DNA of 64,000 bases from Treponema sp. Its GTDB lineage: Bacteria > Spirochaetota > Spirochaetia > Treponematales > Breznakiellaceae. Of the stretch, positions 28,719 through 36,284 are shown piece after piece. The DNA is taken from assembly GCA_009784975.1 (NCBI GenBank), contig WQXG01000002.1, positions 43,101 through 107,100 on the forward strand. The letters run 5' to 3'. The position numbers and the translations under genes are program-made. Each line of letters starts with the position of its first letter. The first letter of the stretch is position 1. The notes beneath the pieces are model-generated. The model worked only from the letters and a program-made list of their open reading frames with translations, was not told the DNA's origin and searched no databases.

Positions 28719-29102
28719 ATGGATGATGATCTTAAACAAGTTAACGATGTGCCTTCTGCGGCAACTTTGTCAAGAACGGGCATGACCGCAATCGCCTTCA
28801 CTGTCGGCGGTGTGTTTTTGTTTCTCCTGCAGGTCTTTGCGCGTTTTAGGGGACTGGGTCTTGTTATAGGAGGAGCGGTTTGTTTGTTCGGCATAATTTC
28901 AATTTTATCAAAAGATCCCGCGGACAGAAAAGCCGGTATTGTGATAACGGCGGCAGGCGCGCTTGCTCTGCTTTCCAAAATCAATATCCCGGTTGTAACC
29001 GCGGTTTGCGGAACACTTCTTAGCATCGGCGCGTTTGGTCTTTTGGCATTGGGTATCTGGAACGGAATTAAATTTTTTATCGGCCTTAAAAAACGCTCTT
29101 AA
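28719..29102 (+). CDS. Hypothetical membrane protein
   Basis: Several hydrophobic segments; between folD and miaB. Confidence 0.6.
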   Translation: MDDDLKQVNDVPSAATLSRTGMTAIAFTVGGVFLFLLQVFARFRGLGLVIGGAVCLFGIISILSKDPADRKAGIVITAAGALALLSKINIPVVTAVCGTLLSIGAFGLLALGIWNGIKFFIGLKKRS

Positions 29103-30433
29103 TGAAATATTTTTTTGAAACATACGGCTGTCAGATGAACAGCGCGGAATCCGCGGCATTGGCTCTTGCCTGCAGGGAGCGCGGCTGGACTGAAGCTCAA
29201 GACGGGCTAAATGCAGACCTTGTTCTTATTAACACCTGCTCTGTGCGGCAGACAGCGGAAAGGCGCACGCTTAGCCGTATTGCGCATTATGCGGGTTATA
29301 AAAAAAGAAAGCATAAATTCACGCTTGTTATTGCCGGTTGTATGGCGCAAAGGTTAGGTGAAAAGCTAAAAAAAATGTATCACCCGCATGTGGATTATGT
29401 GATGGGTACATTTGCCCGCTCGTCTTTTCCTTTGATACTTGAAGCCGCGGAAAACGGCACAAAGGTAGACTTTGATATTAACGAAAACGCCGTATTCTCT
29501 TTTTCCAATCTGCATCATGAAGAATCGATGTTTCGCAGTTTTGTTCCCATTATGCACGGCTGCAATAATTTCTGCTCCTACTGCATTGTTCCGTATGTAC
29601 GGGGCAGGGAAGTATCCCGCGATCCTCAGAATATAGCGCAGGAAATCCGTCTTGTGGGGGAAAGAGGGGTGCGCGAGATTACCCTTTTGGGGCAGAATGT
29701 AAACAGTTATTTATGGAAAGAAAACATCGGCTTTAGCGCTTTATTAAAAATTGCCGCGATAGAGGCGGAAAAAGCCGGTATAAGCTGGATACGTTTTCTT
29801 TCTGCGAACCCCGCTAATTTTTCTCCAGATACAATAGAAGTAATGGCGGCAAACAGGGTTTTCTGCCGTCATTTGCATTTGCCGGTTCAGAGTGCTTCAG
29901 ACAATGTATTAAAAGCGATGAACCGCGGCTATACAGCAGGGCATTTTCTGGAACTGGTAAGGAAAATCCGCTCCGCAATGCCGGAAATTACCATTTCTAC
30001 AGATATTATGGTAGGTTTTCCCGGCGAAACAGAGGAAGATGTCAGGCAAACCCTCAATCTAATGGAAGAAGTCAAGTTCCTTTATTCATATATGTACCAT
30101 TTTAATCCAAGGGAAGGTACAAAAGCTTTCGATCTGCCGGATAGAATCAGCGAGGAAATTAAGCTCGAAAGGCTGTCCAGGGTGATAGCTTTGCAGGAAA
30201 AACACACCGCCGAATTGTTAAAAAAAAGGATTGGAAGCACAGAAACAGTATTAGTAGAGGGGATTTCCCGAAAAAATGCCGATGAATTAATAACAAGGAC
30301 AGAAAAAGACGAAATGGTGGCAGTTCCCGGTCCCGGCTCGATGATTGGCTCTTTTGGCAGGCTGACATTTTCATCCTTGAAGGGAAACACACTTCGATCA
30401 AAGGAGATTAAAAAAATATGCCCTGGCGTTTAA
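29102..30433 (+). CDS. miaB: tRNA-2-methylthio-N6-dimethylallyladenosine synthase
   Basis: FFETYGCQMNSAES; radical SAM HGCNNFCSYCIVPYVRGRE; TRAM domain. Confidence 0.95.
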   Translation: MKYFFETYGCQMNSAESAALALACRERGWTEAQDGLNADLVLINTCSVRQTAERRTLSRIAHYAGYKKRKHKFTLVIAGCMAQRLGEKLKKMYHPHVDYVMGTFARSSFPLILEAAENGTKVDFDINENAVFSFSNLHHEESMFRSFVPIMHGCNNFCSYCIVPYVRGREVSRDPQNIAQEIRLVGERGVREITLLGQNVNSYLWKENIGFSALLKIAAIEAEKAGISWIRFLSANPANFSPDTIEVMAANRVFCRHLHLPVQSASDNVLKAMNRGYTAGHFLELVRKIRSAMPEITISTDIMVGFPGETEEDVRQTLNLMEEVKFLYSYMYHFNPREGTKAFDLPDRISEEIKLERLSRVIALQEKHTAELLKKRIGSTETVLVEGISRKNADELITRTEKDEMVAVPGPGSMIGSFGRLTFSSLKGNTLRSKEIKKICPGV

Positions 30434-30747
30434 TAGTTTTTATTGCGGTTTTTGCCTTATTCCTTGTTTTTATAACATTTAATCTGGAAAATAAATGCGA
30501 TATTAGTTTTGGTTTTGCCAAACTTGAACAAGTCCCCATTTTTATTACTATATTTACCATGTTTGTTCTGGGATTTATCTGCGCTCTGCCGCTTGTTATT
30601 CACATTAAAAAGAGAAAAAAATCAACTAAAAAGGAAACAAAACCAAATTATATTGATACACCTGTAGAGCCCGACGATAAAATTAAGCAGGATGCGGCTC
30701 TTGCGAGAGAAAGATTTTTAAAAAACCGCGGCGGTAAGAATGACTAG
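30418..30747 (+). CDS. LapA-domain (DUF1049-like) membrane protein
   Basis: Two TM helices with basic linker and coiled tail. Confidence 0.6.
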   Translation: MPWRLIVFIAVFALFLVFITFNLENKCDISFGFAKLEQVPIFITIFTMFVLGFICALPLVIHIKKRKKSTKKETKPNYIDTPVEPDDKIKQDAALARERFLKNRGGKND

Positions 30748-31804
30748 ACTGTGCTGGCAGAAGAGTTGGCAAAGATCTCTCACAAAGGCACAGAGGACAC
30801 AAAGGCACGGAGAGAGGAAGAGAGTTGTTTTTGTTGTTTTGTTTTTATTGATAGCAGCTAATGTTTTTGCGCAGACGGATACCAACGCAGTTGGTACCAA
30901 CGCAGTTGGTACTTCCCTTGCTACAGAAATTCAGAATATAGAAATTGCTTCTGTAAGGCAGGGCGCCTCTGCGAATGAGCGGTTTGATGCGCTTGTGCGT
31001 CTTGCGAGGCTGCGTCAGCTTTCGGGGGACATTGAAGGCGCGGCAAAAAACTGGCTGGAAGCCGCCACTGTAATTCCCGGCTCTGTTGACGATGAGGCTC
31101 TTTTGGCTTGCGCTTATTGTCTTGCCGCAATGGGGGAATGGGACAGAGCCGCCGTTGCATTACAGCCGCTTTTAACAAAAAATATCCGAGCGCGTTTTTT
31201 GGATATAGGTATTAATGCAATAAAAACAGGCGATACATCCGCTCTTGCCGCAATTGCAGGTAACAGCGAATATTCCGGTTTAAGGCACGAAATATTTTTC
31301 TTTCTCTGGAAAATATCCAAAGGTGAAGACGCGGAAAGATGGAGAGTGCGCCTAACGCTTGAATTTCCGTTAACCCCGGAAGGACAATTAGCGTTAAAAC
31401 AAAAAGTATTAAGTCCCAACCCGTTCTGGTTTTTTATAAGCGGTCTTGATTCTCTGCCGTTATTGGCGAGGAGTGAGCGTGGCAGCGGGCAGGGAGCAGT
31501 TAGCAGTGAGCAGGGGACAGTGAGCAGTGGACAGGGAGCAGTTAGCAGTGAACAGCGGGGCGGTACGCAGGTTAGTAGTGAGCAGCGCGGCAGTGGAGCG
31601 CAGGTTCAGCGGCTGCAGACCGGGGTTTTTGGTCGTGAGGTAAATGCGCAATCGCAAGCGGCTGCTTTAAGACAGGCAGGTTTTTCACCATCGATTGAGC
31701 GGAGGGGAGATATGTGGGCAGTTACTGTTCCGGCAGGCTCTGACTCAAGCCGCACTATTAGTTCTTTGCGGGCAGCCGGGTTTGATTCGTTTTTAGTTCG
31801 TTAG
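30740..31804 (+). CDS. SPOR-domain-containing exported protein
   Basis: C-terminal VNAQSQAAALRQAGFSPSIERRGDMWAVTVPAGSDSSRTISSLRAAGFDSFLVR; ORF start lies in repeat sequence, true start may be later. Confidence 0.65.
   Translation: MTRLCWQKSWQRSLTKAQRTQRHGERKRVVFVVLFLLIAANVFAQTDTNAVGTNAVGTSLATEIQNIEIASVRQGASANERFDALVRLARLRQLSGDIEGAAKNWLEAATVIPGSVDDEALLACAYCLAAMGEWDRAAVALQPLLTKNIRARFLDIGINAIKTGDTSALAAIAGNSEYSGLRHEIFFFLWKISKGEDAERWRVRLTLEFPLTPEGQLALKQKVLSPNPFWFFISGLDSLPLLARSERGSGQGAVSSEQGTVSSGQGAVSSEQRGGTQVSSEQRGSGAQVQRLQTGVFGREVNAQSQAAALRQAGFSPSIERRGDMWAVTVPAGSDSSRTISSLRAAGFDSFLVR
30766..30825 (+). repeat. Dispersed AAAGGCACAGAGGACACAAAGGCACGGAG repeat
   Basis: Similar to 34485-34520, 38262-38306 (reverse orientation) and 63616-63667. 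Confidence 0.75.
31471..31610 (+). repeat. GAGCAG/GAACAG-type tandem repeat inside an ORF
   Basis: CAGGGAGCAGTTAGCAGTGARCAG at 31490 and 31532 (42-bp period) plus degenerate copies; encodes SGQGAVSSEQ. Confidence 0.85.
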
Positions 31805-31820
31805 TTTTTTATAAAGAGAA

Positions 31821-31860
31821 TTTTTTTACCACGAACCATGCGAACGGACACGAATGGAAG
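31821..31860 (+). repeat. Dispersed ACCACGAACCACACGAACGGACACGAACGG-type repeat
   Basis: tttttttaccacgaaccatgcgaacggacacgaatggaag. Confidence 0.8.
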
Positions 31861-31926
31861 AAAAAAGGAGAAGGGTTGTAGTCATTTAACTTGATAATAT
31901 ATACGCTAATGGTGTATGATGTCTAT

Positions 31927-32880
31927 ATGAAGATTATATTTTTCATTTTTATTTTGCTTTTTCTTGTTGGGGTGAGCCCCATTTCTCTTTTTGCGGATGA
32001 TTCTGATGGGTTTGCGCTTGAACTTGGCCGCTACTATATGTCTGTTACGCCGAAAATTCTTGAGGACGGGGTACAGAACGATATTTCTTTTGGTATGTTT
32101 TATACGGATGCCATGAAGATGGCATGGGAAATTAGGTTTCGTTCCGTTAACGGAGCCGCAAACGATACAATAAGCGGTATTGGTGATTCTCTTATAACGC
32201 GCGACAGGCAGGTGTACGAAGTATTTTTATTGCCGCTTAATTTTCAATTTTTAAAATTATCAAATTTTACTATGCGCGCCGGAGCGGGAGGTTATTATAA
32301 TTATAATAGTCTCTATGAAAATGGTTTTTTTAACGACAGAAATTTATACTTTCCGCCGCATCCGGAAGATCATTACAGCGCCTATACCAATGATTTTACA
32401 GGTCACGCTGTAGGTCCTTTATTTGATATAGGGCTTTCCTACAACCACAGATTTTTCAGCGTCTCTCTTTCCGTCGGCTGTGTGCCGGTTTATTATTTGA
32501 ATCGGGAACAGACATTAAAAATTACGCCTTATATGAATCCCACTCCTTCATTTTCCGTTGCAAGCGAAAGTATTTCCAGCCCATATCTTTACATGGTTTT
32601 GGATACGGCTGTTAAATTAAAATATTTTTCTTTCTTTTTTTCTGTAATCGGAGAATACTCAAGGTTAAAATATACGGCAGCGGAAATTAACGGCACTACA
32701 GGAGAATGGATGGCTGTTGAAACAGAAAGAGTTAATAAAACACTCGCGCTGGAAATATCATTGCTTATAAATCTTGGAAAAAGCGGTTTTATGCCGCAAA
32801 TAGGGTACGGAAGAACATTTGATGAAGTTACAGGCGGCAGCAATTATTTATTGTTAGGTGTAAAAAAGCGGATGTACTAG
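31927..32880 (+). CDS. Hypothetical exported (outer-membrane barrel-like) protein
   Basis: Signal peptide from ATG 31927 (MKIIFFIFILLFLVGVSPISLFA). Confidence 0.6.
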   Translation: MKIIFFIFILLFLVGVSPISLFADDSDGFALELGRYYMSVTPKILEDGVQNDISFGMFYTDAMKMAWEIRFRSVNGAANDTISGIGDSLITRDRQVYEVFLLPLNFQFLKLSNFTMRAGAGGYYNYNSLYENGFFNDRNLYFPPHPEDHYSAYTNDFTGHAVGPLFDIGLSYNHRFFSVSLSVGCVPVYYLNREQTLKITPYMNPTPSFSVASESISSPYLYMVLDTAVKLKYFSFFFSVIGEYSRLKYTAAEINGTTGEWMAVETERVNKTLALEISLLINLGKSGFMPQIGYGRTFDEVTGGSNYLLLGVKKRMY

Positions 32881-32889
32881 GAGTTTTAC

Positions 32890-34473
32890 ATGAAAAGTAT
32901 CGTTTTAATAATTTTCTGCGCGATTTTACTGCCATGCTGCTTTGACGGAACAGGTGATTTTTATGCGAAATATGACGCGCAATTCCGTGGTGAGTGGATA
33001 CGCATGGATACAGGGGAGCTCTGGTACATTAGCGCAAATTCGATTGCTGTAAACGGCGAGGCATCTGCACTTGATGTAACTCTGGAAAGAACTTCCGCCA
33101 ATGTAGTTACAGCGCAGACAGGAAATTTTAAATACACGCTTTTTGCCTCAAGGGTTGCAAATGCAAGTTTTAACGCGCAGGTTGTTTTTCTTGACGGTGC
33201 TCCTGCGCAAAGCCTTAAAGTAAGCCGCGATTTATGGGGTTCGGACGGACAAAGTTTTATTGTAAGACCCAGAAACCAGCCGGATTTGGAACAGATCGTA
33301 GAAGCAGACCCTGAGACAGGAGAAATAAAAGTAGAAGGGGTAATACCCGGCGACACGGTTGATATAATTCCTGTAGATTCAGAGTGGAATAATATAAAAG
33401 TAGGACTAACTCCCGGCTATGGCGAAGATCAGAACATGGGAGTTATCCCGATAACACTTGGCGATAATTTTAAGGTATCTGTAAGAATGCAGGATCCGGC
33501 AGTTGATATAACAGGATTATATGCGGACATGATTCCCCGCCGCTATATTTTTGAACTGGAAAATATCGGGAAAACAAACTCAGGAGATACCGGCTGGGAA
33601 ATAACATGGGACCCAGATGACTTTGTTTTTATTTCCGGCAGCAAAAGAGAGGACTTTGCAAATATCGCCCCCGGCGGAAAAAGGCAGCTTGTTCTTGAGC
33701 TTGCGTCAAAATCAATAGAAACGCAAACAAAGAGAAAAGAAATTAATATTAACATTAAAAATTACATTTCCAGCTCAATGCAGATCAAAGAATGGAATGA
33801 CACGGTATCTATTAATTATCACAATATAGAAGTAGCGTTTAATTTTAGATCTGAAAAAGAAGTTCAGGGTATTATAAAATCACAAAAAGGCAAAAGCTAT
33901 TATTTTAAAACAGGCAGACCCGGGGATACAGGCGACTATAGCGCAACAGTTTATGTTCCCTGGTCAGAAGAAGAATATATAGTAGCGTTTTTAGGCGCGT
34001 CAATCGAATTAGGTTCCGCAACAAAATATTCAATAGGGATTGAGGCATTACCGCCTAATGAGTGGGGTACATTTAATATATGGAGTTTTTTAGAAGAATA
34101 CAAACCCGCTAACACTTTTGAAAGTACCGCGCCGGTTATTAATCTTTCAGATGATGAAAATACATTCATGGGCTATCTTGCAGGGGACAGTATAGATTAT
34201 TACAGAATACGCCTTGGCGGTTTAACAGAAATGAGAGAGAAAACAATTTCTTTTCACCCCAATGGCGGAACGGGAGCGGTTCCCCCAGTTACCGCGGATT
34301 ATCTTTCGGAAATAACGCTTCCCGGTCCTGGTGATTTGATAAGAGACGGATTTATTTTTGACAGATGGAATACAGACGAGTATGGCAGCGGACATTATTA
34401 CGAAGTGAATTACAGGTTTTTAGTTACAGGTAATATTACGCTGTATGCGGTATGGATACTTGTTGAGCCATAA
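32890..34473 (+). CDS. Lipoprotein with C-terminal InlB B-repeat-like domain
   Basis: Lipobox LLPCCFD; C-terminal ISFHPNGGTGAVPPVTADYLSEITLPGPGDLIRDGFIFDRWNT...ITLYAVW. Confidence 0.7.
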   Translation: MKSIVLIIFCAILLPCCFDGTGDFYAKYDAQFRGEWIRMDTGELWYISANSIAVNGEASALDVTLERTSANVVTAQTGNFKYTLFASRVANASFNAQVVFLDGAPAQSLKVSRDLWGSDGQSFIVRPRNQPDLEQIVEADPETGEIKVEGVIPGDTVDIIPVDSEWNNIKVGLTPGYGEDQNMGVIPITLGDNFKVSVRMQDPAVDITGLYADMIPRRYIFELENIGKTNSGDTGWEITWDPDDFVFISGSKREDFANIAPGGKRQLVLELASKSIETQTKRKEININIKNYISSSMQIKEWNDTVSINYHNIEVAFNFRSEKEVQGIIKSQKGKSYYFKTGRPGDTGDYSATVYVPWSEEEYIVAFLGASIELGSATKYSIGIEALPPNEWGTFNIWSFLEEYKPANTFESTAPVINLSDDENTFMGYLAGDSIDYYRIRLGGLTEMREKTISFHPNGGTGAVPPVTADYLSEITLPGPGDLIRDGFIFDRWNTDEYGSGHYYEVNYRFLVTGNITLYAVWILVEP

Positions 34474-34484
34474 CTATTTATACT

Positions 34485-34520
34485 CGGAGGGCGCGGAGGC
34501 ACAAAGGGAAGAGGGGGAAG
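34485..34520 (+). repeat. Dispersed GGAGGCACAAAGG-type repeat, degenerate
   Basis: ggagggcgcggaggcacaaagggaagaggggg. Confidence 0.5.
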
Positions 34521-34524
34521 ATAT

Positions 34525-34630
34525 TTTTACCACGAACCGCCTGGAAACTTCGTTGGTAAAACACGAACAGGTAATAAAGAGGTTAACCCCCAATTCTTCC
34601 GTTCGTGTTGGTTAGTGAGGTTCGTGGTAT
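34525..34630. repeat. Two oppositely oriented ACCACGAACC-type repeats
   Basis: taccacgaacc (34529) and ttccgttcgtgttggttagtgaggttcgtggta ending 34629. Confidence 0.75.
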
Positions 34631-34636
34631 GGATTT

Positions 34637-34702
34637 GGTAGGCTGCTACCGCTTCGGAAAAATGGCTACTGCTACCATTTGGGAAAATTGTTAGCTGCTA
34701 AC
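34637..34702. repeat. Three tandem mini-hairpins with conserved loop sequence and different stems
   Basis: GGTAG-GCTG-CTACC, ATGGcTACTGCTaCCAT, GTTAG-CTG-CTAAC. Confidence 0.65.
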
Positions 34703-34708
34703 CTGTGT

Positions 34709-34880
34709 ACAGCCCTGCCGGGCTGCGGGGCTGCGGGCGGGGAAAACAATTTTTGCAGCTCCCTGCGGAAGAGACTTGCATCCTTGCATCCTTGGATGCA
34801 GGATGCTGGCTCTGTAGCAGATTCCGGCAAATGTTTTCCACGCACGCAGACCCGCAGACCGGCATGGCTGTACGGAGAGG
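34709..34880. repeat. Structured inverted-repeat element, copy 2
   Basis: Shares GCGGGCGGGGAAAACAATTTTTGCAGCTCYCTGCGGAAGAGACTT and GGCTCTGTAGCAGATTCCGGCAAATGTTTTCCACGCACG with copy 1; different terminal stem gtacagccctgccgggctgcggg... Confidence 0.85.
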
Positions 34881-34975
34881 AATTGGGTTCTAACACTTTT
34901 ACATTCAACCAGTGCCCGTCACCACCACTTGATGTCTAACCCCAAAAAAGTGTAGGATCACCCAAGGAAGGAAAT

Positions 34976-36253
34976 ATGAAACAATATTCACAGATGAATA
35001 AGGATGAATTAAACGCTCTTAAGGGCGAACTTGACGGGGCTTTTGCAAAGTACAAAGAAGCAGGCCGCAAACTTAACATGACACGCGGAGTGCCTTCGGA
35101 TGAACAGCTGGCGCTGTGTAATGAGTTGATTACCTGTCTTTCAGGGGAAGATTATAAAGCCGCGAACGGAACCGACTGCCGTAATTACGGCGGGCTAGAC
35201 GGTATCCCCGAGATGAAAAAGATATTTGCGGACCTTTTGGAGTTAACAACGGACGAAGTAATTGTCTGCGGTAACTCTTCGCTTGCCCTTATGTTTGACA
35301 ATGTTTCGGTGAATGTTTCTCATGGCGTAAGAGACGGAAAACCCTGGCAGAGTCAGGGACAGGTTAAGTTTTTGTGCCCCTCTCCCGGTTACGACAGGCA
35401 TTTTACAATTTGTAATTATTTCCATATAGATATGATTCCGATACCGATGGGCGAAGATGGACCCGATATGAATGAGGTCGAAAGGCTCGTCGCATCTGAC
35501 CCCATGATCAAGGGTATTTGGTGCGTCCCTAAATTTTCAAATCCCACAGGCATAGTTTATTCCGAAGAAACAGTCAAACGCTTTGCAAAACTTAAACCCG
35601 CGGCGGAAGATTTCCGTATTTACTGGGACAATGCCTATGCTTTCCATGACCTTGACGGTAAACAGACATCAATTCCTAACATCATAAGGCTCTGCGAAGA
35701 ATACGGTAATCCCAACATGGTTTACGTGTTTACGTCTTTTTCAAAGGTCAGTTTTGCAGGCGCTTCGGTTACCTGTATGGCATCTTCCAAATCCAACTGT
35801 GATTACATACGTAAAAGGCTGACCGCGCAGACAATAGGACCTGATAAACTCAATCAGCTTCGCCATGCCCGCTTTTTTAAAGACGCAAAGAATGTAATGG
35901 CTCACATGGAAAAACACGCGGAAATTTTGCGCCCCAAATTTAAGCTTGTTTCCGATACATTAAACCGCGAACTTGGCGGATTGGGTATCGCCCAATGGAC
36001 AGAGCCGAAAGGGGGCTATTTTGTCAGTTTTGATTCGCTTAAAGGTCTTGCAAAACGAATTGTCGCTCTTTGCGCGGAAGCAGGCGTTGCGCTGACACCG
36101 GCAGGCGCCACATATCCCAACGGCAATGACCCGGATGACAAAAATATCCGCATAGCGCCGACATGTCCGCCTCTTGGGGAATTAAAAGACGCTCTGGATA
36201 TTTTCTGTGTCGCGGTAAAACTGGCAAGCGCGGAGAAATTTCTGGCATCTTGA
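34976..36253 (+). CDS. PLP-dependent aminotransferase, class I/II-like
   Basis: CVPKFSNPTGIVYSEETV; YWDNAYAFHDL; TSFSKVSFAGASV. Confidence 0.8.
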   Translation: MKQYSQMNKDELNALKGELDGAFAKYKEAGRKLNMTRGVPSDEQLALCNELITCLSGEDYKAANGTDCRNYGGLDGIPEMKKIFADLLELTTDEVIVCGNSSLALMFDNVSVNVSHGVRDGKPWQSQGQVKFLCPSPGYDRHFTICNYFHIDMIPIPMGEDGPDMNEVERLVASDPMIKGIWCVPKFSNPTGIVYSEETVKRFAKLKPAAEDFRIYWDNAYAFHDLDGKQTSIPNIIRLCEEYGNPNMVYVFTSFSKVSFAGASVTCMASSKSNCDYIRKRLTAQTIGPDKLNQLRHARFFKDAKNVMAHMEKHAEILRPKFKLVSDTLNRELGGLGIAQWTEPKGGYFVSFDSLKGLAKRIVALCAEAGVALTPAGATYPNGNDPDDKNIRIAPTCPPLGELKDALDIFCVAVKLASAEKFLAS

Positions 36254-36284
36254 ACCTGTCCGTCAACCTTGCTAAAATGGCAGA

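Noticed and set aside
34672-34939. Short ORFs over repeat copy 2
   Set aside because: Same repeat-derived peptides as copy 1; noncoding element.
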